From: Peribacillus simplex NBRC 15720 = DSM 1321
Lineage (GTDB): Bacteria; Bacillota; Bacilli; Bacillales; DSM-1321
Reading direction: 5' to 3'
NCBI RefSeq assembly: GCF_002243645.1
Contig: NZ_CP017704.1
Span: forward strand, 3,738,001-3,802,000
DNA: 64,000 nucleotides
Every line of letters begins with the position of its first letter. Positions within the stretch are counted from its first letter, which is position 1. The notes beneath the pieces are model-generated. The model had not been told where the DNA came from. It worked only from the letters and a program-made list of their open reading frames with translations, and ran no database searches. The position numbers were made by a program, and so were the translations under genes. Shown here in pieces: positions 8,432-16,944 of the stretch.

Positions 8432-9001
8432 ATGACGATTAACGAAAGACCAAGAAGAATAATTTTAGATTTAGCAGTTACATTAGATGGATTTATTGAA
8501 GGGCCTAAAGGAGAAGTCGACTGGTGCATCATGGACTCTGAAATGGGGTTTATTGATTTCTTAAATCAAATTGATACTATTTTTTATGGGAGAAAAAGCT
8601 ATGATTTATGGGGACAATATACTCCAGAAAATGAGGTATCCGATACTGAAAAAGAAATGTGGAAATTAGTTCACGGCAAAGAAAAATTCATGTTTTCTAA
8701 AACAAAAAAAAGTACTGATAATAAAGTAACAATCATAAATGATAATATTGTTGAAGAAGTGAATAAAATAAAGAATAAACCTGGTAAAGACATCTGGCTT
8801 TATGGAGGGGCAAGTCTTATTACATCTTTTATAAGACTGGGGCTGGTTGATGAATTTAGGTTATCTGTTCACCCTGTTATTTTAGGGGAAGGAAAACCTT
8901 TGTTTGTTGACATAAAGGAGAGATTGAATCTAACACTCGTTGATACAAAAAGCTTTTCCTCTGGCGTTGTTCAACTTTGCTATCATCTTAATGAAGAGTA
9001 A
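8432..9001 (+). CDS. Dihydrofolate reductase-family protein (RibD C-terminal domain)
   Basis: A 189-aa cytoplasmic protein with the RibD_C/DHFR-like fold. RRIILDLAVTLDGFIEGP at the N-terminus, DTIFYGRKSYDLW around residue 50 and IWLYGGASLITSFI near residue 125 are the recurrent NADPH-binding motifs of this family (YyaP/YwjB-like proteins). The exact reaction is not known for these stand-alone versions. The ribosome site AAGGAG precedes the ATG by 9 bases. The coding sequence is AT-rich compared with its neighbours. Terminator hairpins follow. Confidence 0.82.
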   Translation: MTINERPRRIILDLAVTLDGFIEGPKGEVDWCIMDSEMGFIDFLNQIDTIFYGRKSYDLWGQYTPENEVSDTEKEMWKLVHGKEKFMFSKTKKSTDNKVTIINDNIVEEVNKIKNKPGKDIWLYGGASLITSFIRLGLVDEFRLSVHPVILGEGKPLFVDIKERLNLTLVDTKSFSSGVVQLCYHLNEE

Positions 9002-9060
9002 TCGATAAGCAAGATGATATAAATTTCTTTTTCAACTAATGGGGGAGTCTGCGGAATAAA

Positions 9061-9145
9061 GATCATTGAAATGATCAAACTTTTTTATGGAAAATTCATA
9101 ATTAGATAAAAAGAGTAACTCCATTTTAAAAAAAATGGAGTTTTT
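9061..9145 (+). terminator. Two terminator hairpins
   Basis: GATCATT / AATGATC followed by TTTTTT (9061-9088), then AACTCCATTTT / AAAATGGAGTT followed by TTTT (9117-9145). Either could end the gene at 8432. Confidence 0.6.
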
Positions 9146-9297
9146 GTATTTGCTGTTAAATAAGTATTGAAGGGAATTTCATTTGCTATCTGTTATTGAG
9201 TTCATATATGAAATTCTAATTTTATAGATAGAAGGTATTATTTGTTCCCAAACTCGTCCCATTGCCCTCTATAATTGGTTTGGTATTATTTAAAATC

Positions 9298-9406
9298 ATG
9301 ATTTCACGAGTAAAACCTTGAAATTCACGAGTAAAACTCCAAAACTCACGAGTAAAAGCTTAGAATTCACGAGTAAATCCCCAAAACTTACGAGTAAAAC
9401 CCTAAA
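9298..9406. repeat. Short tandem array of ACGAGTAAA units
   Basis: Five copies of TCACGAGTAAAA (last copy TTACGAGTAAAA) at about 21-bp period, with the other half of each unit variable. The array lies in a 550-base intergenic stretch that otherwise holds only the terminators at 9061-9145. A lone unit occurs at 62343-62356. Confidence 0.85.
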
Positions 9407-9555
9407 TAAGGCTAGGGAGGTATCCATACTGATGTGTGGATCCCTTTTTTTATGCGTTTTGCAATTTATAAATTATAAAATGTAATATATATGTTGCGAA
9501 AAGTTAAATAAATCATATAATAAGGGTAAGCGATGGAATTAATGGAGGTCGATCG

Positions 9556-10050
9556 ATGATGAGTCTATTTAAACGAACGAAAAAGATCACCGATGAGCGG
9601 ATTGAGAATGTAAGAAATAAAATTTATAAAGAAATGTATCACGTCATCTTGGCCATTTGCTTGGTGAGTGCACTTTTCAAACTATATAAATATGGTGCAG
9701 ACAGCGGGGAGTTATATCTGGAATTCGTGATCATTGTTGCAGGAGGGCTGTATTACTTAGCCCGTTCCATTTTCTTAGGTGTATTCTGGGATGAAGTGGA
9801 GATGCATGACCGCACCAGCAAAACACCGATGAGCAGGAAGACTGTCTTTGGTACGATTGCTTTGGCACTTATCATCGCTATATTCATGGGGGTGAATAGT
9901 GCTGTATCCTATGCGGATAGCAGTTCCCAGGGCGTATGGTATTTTGTATTGGTATCGTTTGTATCCGTTATGATCTATTTGCCGATTTTACTTCTGTTTT
10001 TTGGTGGTATATACTTGCTGGCGAAGAAAATCGGCATGAAAAATAGCTAA
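9556..10050 (+). CDS. DUF6773-like membrane protein
   Basis: A 164-aa protein with four hydrophobic helices (about residues 28-45, 55-75, 98-118 and 128-155) and a charged N-terminus (KRTKKITDERIENVRNKIYKE). This arrangement, immediately followed by a small XRE-type regulator, recurs in Firmicutes as a two-gene module of unknown role. The DUF assignment is from memory of the N-terminal pattern and is tentative. GGAGG is placed 9 bases before the ATG. A second in-frame ATG directly follows. Confidence 0.7.
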   Translation: MMSLFKRTKKITDERIENVRNKIYKEMYHVILAICLVSALFKLYKYGADSGELYLEFVIIVAGGLYYLARSIFLGVFWDEVEMHDRTSKTPMSRKTVFGTIALALIIAIFMGVNSAVSYADSSSQGVWYFVLVSFVSVMIYLPILLLFFGGIYLLAKKIGMKNS

Positions 10051-10078
10051 GATAATAAGAAATAGTAGGTGCCTTCCC

Positions 10079-10276
10079 TTGAAAAATATAAAACTGAAGC
10101 TTGCGAGAGTAGAAAAGGACTTGTCACAAGATGAACTAGCCAAGATTGTCGGCGTATCCAGGCAAACGATAGGATTGATTGAATCCGGAAAATATAATCC
10201 CTCATTAAGTTTGTGTGTCGGTATTTGTAAAGCATTATCCCGTACATTGGATGATTTGTTTTGGGAGGAGGACTGA
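10079..10276 (+). CDS. Small XRE-family transcriptional regulator
   Basis: A 65-aa protein that is essentially one Cro/CI-type helix-turn-helix: LSQDELAKIVGVSRQTIGLIESGKYNPS gives the recognition helix, and the end (LDDLFWEED) is the typical tail of this compact class. It starts with TTG after an AGGTG site and lies 28 bases after the membrane protein, so the two form an operon. It probably represses its own operon in response to a signal sensed through the membrane partner. That is inference from similar pairs. Confidence 0.85.
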   Translation: MKNIKLKLARVEKDLSQDELAKIVGVSRQTIGLIESGKYNPSLSLCVGICKALSRTLDDLFWEED

Positions 10277-10280
10277 AAAG

Positions 10281-10310
10281 GGTATCCATTGATTTGGATA
10301 TCTTTTTTTT
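10281..10310 (+). terminator. Terminator of the membrane protein-XRE operon
   Basis: GGTATCCA / TGGATATC hairpin with eight T residues, directly after the regulator stop. Confidence 0.8.
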
Positions 10311-10383
10311 TAGGAATTTATCATCAAAAAATGGGGGAAGGTATAGCATGTAAGCAAAAAATCTAACATTCGAGAGGGATGGT

Positions 10384-10641
10384 ATGATGGATCGTACGAT
10401 TGGTTACTTACGTGAGATAATTTCTAACTATACGGACCAATATCCTGAAGCGCAGGAAATTTATAATAAAATCAAAAGCGGACATTTTCATTCTGAAGAA
10501 GAACTCGTCAATAAGCTTTCCGGTAAAGAATCTAGCTTTCTTAACCATATTCTTCCTCAGGAAATTAAGCATGCAAAGGAAGCTAGTGATACGGAACGGG
10601 TCACGCAATTATCAGAGGTATATGAACTGATTCTTATATGA
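10384..10641 (+). CDS. csgA: CsgA-like sporulation protein
   Basis: An 85-aa protein whose sequence pattern (TIGYLREIISNY near the start, SSFLNHILPQEIKHAKE in the middle, LSEVYELIL at the end) closely follows B. subtilis CsgA. CsgA is a small sigma-G-dependent forespore protein listed with the acid-soluble spore proteins; its precise role is unknown. Two adjacent ATGs (10384 and 10387) are possible, and the second matches the CsgA N-terminus (MDxTxGYLRE). It is a single gene with a strong terminator after it. Confidence 0.7.
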   Translation: MMDRTIGYLREIISNYTDQYPEAQEIYNKIKSGHFHSEEELVNKLSGKESSFLNHILPQEIKHAKEASDTERVTQLSEVYELILI

Positions 10642-10644
10642 TAA

Positions 10645-10692
10645 AACCTTGTCCATGTGATCATGGACAAGGTTTTGTTGGTTTTTTTATTC
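10645..10692. terminator. Bidirectional terminator
   Basis: AACCTTGTCCATG / CATGGACAAGGTT near-perfect stem between convergent genes, with T-rich flanks. Confidence 0.85.
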
Positions 10693-11334
10693 CATTTCAC
10701 TAAGTGAATCCATATGACTGGCTATCATGGCGATGATCGTGCTTGCTTCTTCTTTGCTGAAAATGAAATTCGTTTCATCCTTTATCAGGTCATCATCTGC
10801 TGTCCGAATCCGATTTATCCGTTTCAGCACACCATCACCTGTTTCCTGCACGATACCGAATTGATAGGTGACCTCGACTTCATTATCCTGAATATAGGCG
10901 GTAACTTCAGGCGTTTCCCAATCTACATCGATTTCGTATATTTCGGAATCTGCGCCGTCTGGATCATACAAATCATCTTTATCATCATCCATATCCATAT
11001 CATATTCGTAATCGGTATCATCCTCTTCCAGATAGTTATGGAAGCTCTCATGTACAGCATCGACGATATCTTCAATGTCTGAAAGGATGACCTTGCTGAC
11101 CTGCCCTAGGTCCGGATCGAACGATTCCATATAAAATTCTTCATTATACGGATCAAAAAACAGCGTGGAAAAATAATCCCTCTCATTGTCATCCAGCTCT
11201 GTGTAAAACTCGATGCGTGGATGCTTAGACCCGCGCTCCACGATCATGCTGCCATTGCGGTCATATTTCTCACAAATTGATTTAAGATGATCCTGCAATT
11301 CCCCGCTTACTCTGTCAAACCATTCTAATGACAT
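10687..11334 (-). CDS. Hypothetical acidic protein
   Basis: A 215-aa soluble protein with a long acidic linker (EEDDTDYEYDMDMDDDKDD, about residues 100-125) between two more regular parts, SLEWFDRVSGELQDHL and the C-terminal NFIFSKEEASTIIAMIASH. I recognise no domain. An in-frame reading extends to 11418, but AAAGGAAG at about 11345 supports the ATG at 11334 (or 11340). The acidic linker is close to low-complexity, and the flanking parts look like a conserved Bacillus family of unknown function. Confidence 0.6.
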   Translation of the reverse strand: MSLEWFDRVSGELQDHLKSICEKYDRNGSMIVERGSKHPRIEFYTELDDNERDYFSTLFFDPYNEEFYMESFDPDLGQVSKVILSDIEDIVDAVHESFHNYLEEDDTDYEYDMDMDDDKDDLYDPDGADSEIYEIDVDWETPEVTAYIQDNEVEVTYQFGIVQETGDGVLKRINRIRTADDDLIKDETNFIFSKEEASTIIAMIASHMDSLSEME

Positions 11335-11802
11335 CAACATCCACTTCCTTTCGTGATTATTATTTCCCAGAAAAGGCGAACATGACGTGCCATTTAAAGC
11401 CAAATGCAATATCTTCACCTGAAAAATGTAAGTTATAAAAAAAAATTTAAAGGAAAAAATAAGATGAAAAGCAAAAACGGTATTCTAATGGACGGATAAT
11501 GCTGGAGCAAACCTGGCGGGTTGTTGTATAAGCTTTTCAGAGGTTTTATTTAGTAAAGCAATGCAGTTTGCAAAAAGCATTGCAATTGATGGAATAGTAT
11601 AACCTGACAATTAGCCAGAGCCCACTTCCGCTGCATGTAAATTCTAATTTTAGGCCCATTTGAAACTCCCTTCATTAGTTTAGAAGGGAGTTTTTTAAGT
11701 TGTAGAAGACTGTGAGGTACGGTATTCATACTAATAAGCGAGCAGGTTCGTTTTTGAATACAAGACCTCTCGCATCTTTATATTTGGAATAAAGACTTTT
11801 TA
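11335..11802. other. Intergenic stretch with one terminator
   Basis: AACTCCCTTC / GAAGGGAGTT hairpin followed by six T residues at about 11663-11696. The rest shows no open frame with a ribosome site and no repeat that I can identify. The gene ended by this terminator is not obvious. Confidence 0.6.
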
Positions 11803-12669
11803 CTAAGCTTCATTTCTATACCTTTCAATAATAAAGTCAATAAAATACCTACTTGCTATTGGCAATACTCTTTTATCCTTGTATGCCAAAGTAATTGTTC
11901 GAGTAATAGAAGGAGAGATAGCCTTCGTTACAATATTATAGGGACATTTATTTAAGAGCAGTTTCGGTAAAATCGAAATGCCAAGCTCTTGTTCAATCAT
12001 GGACATAATCGCATAAGGGTCATATACACGGTATTGTGTATCAGGTTCAAAATTGTACTGTTTAAAAATTATTAATGGTTCATTTATAACTCCCTCATCC
12101 AACAGGATATAAGGATCTTTTAGCAATTCTTTCAATGAGACTTTTGTGGATGATGCTAAAGGATGATCAACTGGCATTACAGCCAGCATTTCATCTTCTT
12201 GCAAGGGAATCGTAGTTAAATCCGTAACATTTGAATTCACAAAGCCAAAGTCTACGCTGCCTTCTTTAATCCAGTTTGAGATTTCCGTATAATTTCCTTG
12301 TTGTAATTCGAAATGAACAGTTGGGTAAAGTTCCTTAAAATCTTTGATCAATCCCGGTAGCCAATGACATGTAACACTGGAAAATGTGCCAATTCGAATA
12401 AGTCCACTTTGCAGTCCTTCCATCTCTTTATGCTTTTCAGTCAGTTCCCTATGTGAATTACAAATCTTCCTGATATATGGCAAAAATTCCTCGCCATCTG
12501 GTGTCAGTGTAATACCCTTTCGAGAGCGTAAAATAAGAGTGGTAGAAAGTTCTTCCTCTAATGAATGCACCATTTGGCTAATGGCGGACTGAGTATAGCC
12601 AAGTTCTTCAGCAGCTTTTGTAAAACTGCCTGTTTCTATAGTTTTGATAAAAGCATAATACGAATTCAA
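11803..12669 (-). CDS. LysR-family transcriptional regulator
   Basis: A 288-aa regulator with an N-terminal winged helix-turn-helix (FIKTIETGSFTKAAEELGYTQSAISQMVHSLEEEL, residues about 7-40) and a C-terminal periplasmic-binding-like effector domain (about 90-288). A longer in-frame reading exists to 12789, but AAAGGAG 9 bases before the TTG at 12669 and the usual LysR length favour that start. It is divergent from the DUF2798 gene at 12893. Regulation of that neighbour is plausible but unproven. Confidence 0.88.
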   Translation of the reverse strand: MNSYYAFIKTIETGSFTKAAEELGYTQSAISQMVHSLEEELSTTLILRSRKGITLTPDGEEFLPYIRKICNSHRELTEKHKEMEGLQSGLIRIGTFSSVTCHWLPGLIKDFKELYPTVHFELQQGNYTEISNWIKEGSVDFGFVNSNVTDLTTIPLQEDEMLAVMPVDHPLASSTKVSLKELLKDPYILLDEGVINEPLIIFKQYNFEPDTQYRVYDPYAIMSMIEQELGISILPKLLLNKCPYNIVTKAISPSITRTITLAYKDKRVLPIASRYFIDFIIERYRNEA

Positions 12670-12892
12670 CCTCACTAACTCCTTTATATTAGTAATTCTA
12701 ATAGATCTATTATAAAAATTGGTTTTACTTATGTAAATGGAAGAAATAAAATAAAGTTGGGAATAGAACTGTAGAACAACGTAAATCAAGCATAATTGAT
12801 TATTGGTTGGGAATTAATGTTTTACTTATTAAATTAATTAAAAATATCAAGGAACCTAAAATTATTAGATCAGGGGTTGAAGAAGAAAAATA

Positions 12893-13174
12893 ATGAATAT
12901 TAACGTTAAATACAGAAATATTATTTATGCATTTTTAATGGCTTTTAGTATGTCCTTTTTTATTTCATTTATATTAGTCTCAATAAATAGGGGTTATGAT
13001 CATATATTCTTATCTACATGGTTAAAAACTTGGTCACAGGCTTTTATCTGTGCTTTCTTTGGAGCTTACTTTTTTCCGAGAGTAATACAACAAATAATGA
13101 GAAGAATTAATTTTGTAGAAAAACCGCTAATAATTGAGAAAGATTTTTTAATGAGAGAAGAAGACAATGGCTAA
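12893..13174 (+). CDS. DUF2798 membrane protein
   Basis: A 93-aa protein with two hydrophobic helices (about residues 10-32 and 45-66) and the repeated pattern of DUF2798 (AFLMAFSMSFFISF ... WLKTWSQAFICAFFGAYF, then a basic stretch). Function is unknown; such genes are often found beside LysR regulators, as here. The ribosome site is GGGGTTGAAGAAG, somewhat weak, before the ATG. Confidence 0.75.
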   Translation: MNINVKYRNIIYAFLMAFSMSFFISFILVSINRGYDHIFLSTWLKTWSQAFICAFFGAYFFPRVIQQIMRRINFVEKPLIIEKDFLMREEDNG

Positions 13175-13270
13175 TGGTGAGTAGAGAATTTAAATTTCGG
13201 TAATAAAATGTGTTTTAAAGGATTTCCTGAAAAACTGTTAAAAATATGGCTTTTAAAAATACTGATATAG

Positions 13271-13297
13271 AGCTGCCCAATTGATGGGCGGCTTTTT
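13271..13297 (+). terminator. Terminator
   Basis: GCTGCCC / GGGCGGC hairpin with five T residues, about 100 bases after the DUF2798 gene. Confidence 0.75.
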
Positions 13298-13380
13298 ATT
13301 CGTTTCCCTGAAGAAATTTCAAGACCATGCTACTTTCATTCCGTAAAAGTTTATATAGAGTGTGAAAGGGGGTGAGTGGC

Positions 13381-13599
13381 ATGGCAAACCAGATTCCAGT
13401 ATCAAGTACGTTGCGGATCGATTTTGAGACGGGGTTAAATGAAAAAGGGGCTCTCGTTTTCAAGCGGAGGACATTTTCGAACATCAAGGTCGAGGCGACG
13501 GCGGATCAGTTGTTTTCGACAGCTGTTGCAATCACAAGTGTTCAGAATCATCCAATGGGTGAAGTGACCCGAGTGGATACGTATTCATTGATTGGCTAA
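13381..13599 (+). CDS. DUF1659 protein
   Basis: A 72-aa protein (MANQIPVSSTLRIDFETG...) with the strand-rich pattern of the DUF1659 family. Function is unknown. It is the first of three tightly spaced genes (DUF1659, DUF2922, YvrJ) that recur together in Bacillaceae. AAAGGGGGTG lies about 7 bases before the ATG at 13381. The earlier in-frame GTG overlaps that site and is less likely. Confidence 0.82.
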   Translation: MANQIPVSSTLRIDFETGLNEKGALVFKRRTFSNIKVEATADQLFSTAVAITSVQNHPMGEVTRVDTYSLIG

Positions 13600-13642
13600 T
13601 CGGTTTTTGGAAGGATGGCGGAAGAGGGGGAGGTGATTTGAA

Positions 13643-13861
13643 TTGGCTAAAGTACTGGAATTGATTTTCGTTACCGAGGAAGGAAAGTCAGCGACGATTT
13701 CCGTTGATAATCCGAAGGAGCCGGTCGAAGTAAATACGGTTAAACTGGCAATGGAAAAAATGATTGCGGGGAACGTGTTCGTTACATCTTCAGGGGATTT
13801 CGTCGATTTGAAGGCGGCGCGCCTTGTCGAGCGAAATGTCGAGGAAGTGGAACTTATCTAA
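13643..13861 (+). CDS. DUF2922 protein
   Basis: A 72-aa protein (KVLELIFVTEEGKSATISVDNPK ... VFVTSSGDFVDLKAARLVERN) typical of the DUF2922 family. It starts with TTG behind GGGGGAGGTGATTTG. DUF1659 and DUF2922 proteins share a similar size and beta-rich pattern and may form a hetero-complex; that is inference from their constant pairing. No signal peptide is visible. Confidence 0.82.
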   Translation: MAKVLELIFVTEEGKSATISVDNPKEPVEVNTVKLAMEKMIAGNVFVTSSGDFVDLKAARLVERNVEEVELI

Positions 13862-13913
13862 CGAATGGAAAGGTCATCTTTGTTGGACACCCTGGAAGTG
13901 AGGTGAATGAATA

Positions 13914-14069
13914 GTGGATCAAATCCTGCCATTTGTCAGTGATATTGGGTTCCCGATCATTGTTACCCTTTATTTGCTTCATAGGATTGAAACGAAATTG
14001 GATACTTTGAATGAAACCCTTGTGGAGCTGCCAGATCGCCTGCGAGAAGGGATTCCCAAGTCAGGTTAA
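13914..14069 (+). CDS. YvrJ-family small membrane protein
   Basis: A 51-aa protein starting with GTG after GGAAGTGAGGTGAATGA. One hydrophobic helix (FVSDIGFPIIVTLYLLHRIE, about residues 7-26) is followed by a coiled-coil-like tail (TKLDTLNETLVEL), the layout of YvrJ proteins. It forms the third gene of the DUF1659-DUF2922-YvrJ unit and could anchor the other two to the membrane. Confidence 0.8.
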   Translation: MDQILPFVSDIGFPIIVTLYLLHRIETKLDTLNETLVELPDRLREGIPKSG

Positions 14070-14080
14070 GGATAAGCGGG

Positions 14081-14120
14081 AAGCATCATGAGTGATATCA
14101 TTCATGATGCTTTTCCTTTT
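14081..14120 (+). terminator. Terminator of the DUF1659-DUF2922-YvrJ unit
   Basis: AAGCATCATGA / TCATGATGCTT hairpin followed by a T-rich tract. Confidence 0.8.
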
Positions 14121-14146
14121 TAATGGAAAAGTTTTAATAGATTCTA

Positions 14147-14171
14147 GTTTTATATCACAACCATCGGGTAT
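14147..14171 (+). promoter_or_regulatory. sigma-B-type promoter for the KGG stress protein
   Basis: GTTTTA and GGGTAT separated by 13 bases, close to the sigma-B consensus (GTTTAA / GGGTAT). It sits 54 bases before the start codon of a GsiB-like gene, which in B. subtilis is a classic sigma-B target. Confidence 0.7.
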
Positions 14172-14224
14172 ACATAAAACTGTAGCTAGTTCATCAAAAA
14201 TCCAATTAATAAGGAGGAGTTTTA

Positions 14225-14824
14225 ATGACTAACAACAATGAAAAAATGAGCAGGGAAGAAGCTGGCCGCAAAGGCGGGGAAGCTACAGCAAAAAATCATG
14301 ATAAGGAATTTTTCCAAGAGATTGGTCAAAAAGGCGGAGAGGCACGAGCCAATCAACGTGATGGGTCTGATGATGGAAAAATGAGCAGTGAAGAAGCAGG
14401 CCGTAAAGGTGGAGAAACAACAGCGAAAAATCATGATAAGGAATTCTATCAAGAGATTGGCCAAAAAGGCGGAGAAGCAACATCCGAAAATCATGATAAG
14501 GAATTCTATCAAGAGATTGGTCAAAAAGGCGGAGAAGCAACATCCAAAAATCATGATAAGGAATTCTATCAAGAGATTGGTCAAAAAGGCGGAGAAGCAA
14601 CATCCGAAAATCATGATAAGGAATTCTATAAAGAGAATGGCCAAAAAGGCGGAGAAGCGACATCCGACAGTCATGGCAAGGAATTCTATCAGGAAATCGG
14701 CGAAAAAGGCGGAGTGGCACGGGCCAATCAACGAGATGGCGACGGCAGCTCTGACGGTTCCGGTAATGGAAAAATGAGCAGGGAAGAAGCAGGACGTAAG
14801 GGTGGAGAAAAAAGCCGCCGTTAA
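14225..14824 (+). CDS. gsiB: GsiB-like KGG-repeat general stress protein
   Basis: A 199-aa highly hydrophilic protein built of about eight repeats of 20 residues, each with an xKGGEAT core followed by NHDKEFYQEIGQ. This is the stress-induced KGG family; B. subtilis GsiB has about five such units, so this is a longer version. The middle repeats are nearly identical at the DNA level (60-bp period, about 14460-14660), and two units carry an inserted Ala-Arg-Ala-Asn-Gln-Arg segment. Such proteins are disordered, LEA-like desiccation protectants. AAGGAGGAG lies 6 bases before the ATG, and a sigma-B-type promoter lies upstream. Confidence 0.9.
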   Translation: MTNNNEKMSREEAGRKGGEATAKNHDKEFFQEIGQKGGEARANQRDGSDDGKMSSEEAGRKGGETTAKNHDKEFYQEIGQKGGEATSENHDKEFYQEIGQKGGEATSKNHDKEFYQEIGQKGGEATSENHDKEFYKENGQKGGEATSDSHGKEFYQEIGEKGGVARANQRDGDGSSDGSGNGKMSREEAGRKGGEKSRR

Positions 14825-14850
14825 AATATAATCCAGTGAAACTATAAATG

Positions 14851-14882
14851 ACCGAGGGAGTAACCATTCCCTCGGTTTTTTT
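14851..14882 (+). terminator. Terminator of the KGG gene
   Basis: ACCGAGGGA / TCCCTCGGT hairpin with seven T residues. Confidence 0.85.
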
Positions 14883-14986
14883 ATGTCATCAGAAAGTCCC
14901 AGAGGAAATAACCTTCACAGCACATTGCAAAGTGTGCTTGGAGATTAAAGTGGGTAAAGAAATAACACCTAGAAAAGGAAGAGGTG

Positions 14987-16333
14987 ATGAAGAAGTTGAT
15001 TGCCCATTATTCATTTCCCGGTTTAAAAGTAGGCGGAATTACATTCACTGCACGGCATTCATTGCTTGCTCTTGGTCTTGCGGGCATCGCTTATCTCATT
15101 TCGAATAAGAGGAAGCATCAAGCGGTATTCAAAACGGCTTCATTGATGTGTAAGATCGAACGGAAAGAAGATGCCATTAAGCTTATTTGGCCTGATGAAG
15201 GTGGTTTCTATCGGGTATTTAGGGGGAAAGAGCTGATTTACAGCGGACCAGAGCCAAGGATGGCAGATCGGGGACTGACTCCAGGAACCATCTATACGTA
15301 CTCGATAGATAGCTTGAATGAAAAGGAACAGTCAGTGAACAGGATGAAAATACAGACATCAACGACGGCCGAGAATAAAAAAGAGGATAATATCCTTTTG
15401 GATTTGGTATTCACCACGATTGTCGCAAAAGGCCAAGCCAGCCTGGAATGGGAGCCCATCAAAGGAATAAAAGAGTATCGGGTTTACCGAAACGGCGTGG
15501 ATATTGGGAAAGTGGGTGGATGTTCCTTCAGTGATCGGAGTATTAGTGAGGATCAGGAATACACATATACCATTAAAGCAAAGCGGCCCCTTCCGCGTTC
15601 AGAGCAGGAGTCCTATGCCGTGAAATCCCTTGTAGCGAGTATTGTCGGAGCCGTAAAAAAAGGATCATCCCAAGCACAGGCAGCGATCGAGGAAATAACG
15701 AATACGAAAAAGATAGGACCTGTAAAACAGCTTTTGCAGTCAGTTGAAAACGATGTGGATGGTAAAAAGAAAAGAAATTGGCAGCTGCGCTATTCCACCT
15801 TTTTACCGGAAGAGTGGCTTAAAAACCCCAATCTTGCCTCAAAGGTTCCTTATTTTAAAGGAGACAACCGCGGGTTTGATCCTGAATCACCCCGATACAG
15901 AACTAGGGTCGATGTGTACATTCACGAAAAGGAAAGTGAAGCCGAGATTGAATTTTCCAAAGCAGTCGGAAAAAGTGAGGCCTACAACCATGATGGGGAT
16001 TTTCTCGAAGAAGGAGTGGCCCCGGATGAAGACATTGTAGTGAAGCGCGTATTATCCAATCATGAGAAAACAACGATTCAGCTGACACACTCTGTAGGCA
16101 ACCCAATCATCATTTCTCCTGCCGTGGATTATAAAGTGATCGGGACCTTTTACCGAAATGGCGAAATCAATATAGCCGGCTATCATGATCAGGCACCGCA
16201 TCACGAAGTCTATCTAAAGGAGGCAGATGAACAAAACTGGGAACCCCTGCACCTAGCGGAAAACAAAGGGCTTGAAATGATGGCGCATCCAACGGCCAAC
16301 CATTTATGGAGATACTCCACATTTACACAATGA
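14987..16333 (+). CDS. DUF3238 protein with fibronectin-III-like repeats
   Basis: A 448-aa protein. One hydrophobic segment near residues 20-40 (HSLLALGLAGIAYLI) could anchor it to the membrane. Two fibronectin-III-like beta modules follow (about 50-125 and 135-200; YRVFRGKELIYSGP, EYRVYRNGVDIGKV). The C-terminal half (about 255-448) matches DUF3238 (RYSTFLPEEWLKNP, FKGDNRGFDPES). I know no enzymatic role for it. An in-frame GTG precedes the ATG at 14987; the spacing from GGAAG favours the ATG. It is a single gene with a terminator. Confidence 0.8.
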   Translation: MKKLIAHYSFPGLKVGGITFTARHSLLALGLAGIAYLISNKRKHQAVFKTASLMCKIERKEDAIKLIWPDEGGFYRVFRGKELIYSGPEPRMADRGLTPGTIYTYSIDSLNEKEQSVNRMKIQTSTTAENKKEDNILLDLVFTTIVAKGQASLEWEPIKGIKEYRVYRNGVDIGKVGGCSFSDRSISEDQEYTYTIKAKRPLPRSEQESYAVKSLVASIVGAVKKGSSQAQAAIEEITNTKKIGPVKQLLQSVENDVDGKKKRNWQLRYSTFLPEEWLKNPNLASKVPYFKGDNRGFDPESPRYRTRVDVYIHEKESEAEIEFSKAVGKSEAYNHDGDFLEEGVAPDEDIVVKRVLSNHEKTTIQLTHSVGNPIIISPAVDYKVIGTFYRNGEINIAGYHDQAPHHEVYLKEADEQNWEPLHLAENKGLEMMAHPTANHLWRYSTFTQ

Positions 16334-16372
16334 AAGGACGAAAAGCCATGATCGCTGATCGTCCTTTTTTTT
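16334..16372 (+). terminator. Terminator of the DUF3238 gene
   Basis: AAGGACGA / TCGTCCTT stem followed by a run of T residues, at the DUF3238 stop codon. Confidence 0.8.
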
Positions 16373-16419
16373 TGATACTAGAAAGTTGACCATTTCTAAT
16401 ACAACAAATACATTGTTTT

Positions 16420-16812
16420 TTACAAAAATCGCTTTCGAACACTTGGCGACGGCAGCATACAGCTTTCTTCTTTCTTTCCGAACCATTTGTAACGGTTCCT
16501 GGCAATGAAATCATAAACGATGTTCCGGATGAAGCTTGGAACGATGATGAAGCCGTAAAGCAATTTCCATGCCCCCTGTAAGCGGCGGCAAATCCTCAAG
16601 GCTGCAGACGATTTATAGTAGGCCTTATCCCTTTCGATCAGGACCATGCTATCTATATCTGCAGGAACATCATACTTCTTCAGCAACTCTTGTCCCGCCT
16701 CACTTTGAAGCGAAGCGTAATGAAAAAGCCCCTGAGGATCCCGCTTTATAATGAACTGGACACTCGAATCGCAAAAGTTGCATTCACCATCAAATAAAAT
16801 GACCGAATTCAT
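16420..16812 (-). CDS. DCC-family thiol-disulfide oxidoreductase-like protein (DUF393)
   Basis: A 130-aa protein with the DUF393 signature near the N-terminus, LFDGECNFCDSSVQFII, where Cys-x-x-Cys is the putative redox pair (residues about 10 and 13). The central part (SMVLIERDKAYYKSSAALRI) and the C-terminal RNIVYDFIARNRYKWFGKKE are typical of the family. No substrate is known. GGAGGA overlaps an upstream ATG at 16818 and is properly spaced for the ATG at 16812, which I use. It is a single gene. Confidence 0.88.
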   Translation of the reverse strand: MNSVILFDGECNFCDSSVQFIIKRDPQGLFHYASLQSEAGQELLKKYDVPADIDSMVLIERDKAYYKSSAALRICRRLQGAWKLLYGFIIVPSFIRNIVYDFIARNRYKWFGKKEESCMLPSPSVRKRFL

Positions 16813-16944
16813 GAACATTCCTCCTATAGAGAGACGTTATCATACTCATGCTTATATAATACACTACCCGTTTTGGTAAGGCGAAAACGTCTGGAACTGC
16901 TTGGGGTATTGAAATGCTGGAAGTGATTGTTCGTTCCGGAAAGT

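Noticed and set aside
9298..9406. CRISPR array
   Set aside because: The constant part is only about 12 bp and the variable part about 9 bp, the number of units is small and no cas genes are present. The same holds for the arrays at 46098 and 58586.
14225..14867. Long minus-strand and second plus-strand frames over the KGG gene
   Set aside because: Shadows produced by the 60-bp repeats; only the KGG frame has a ribosome site and a family match.
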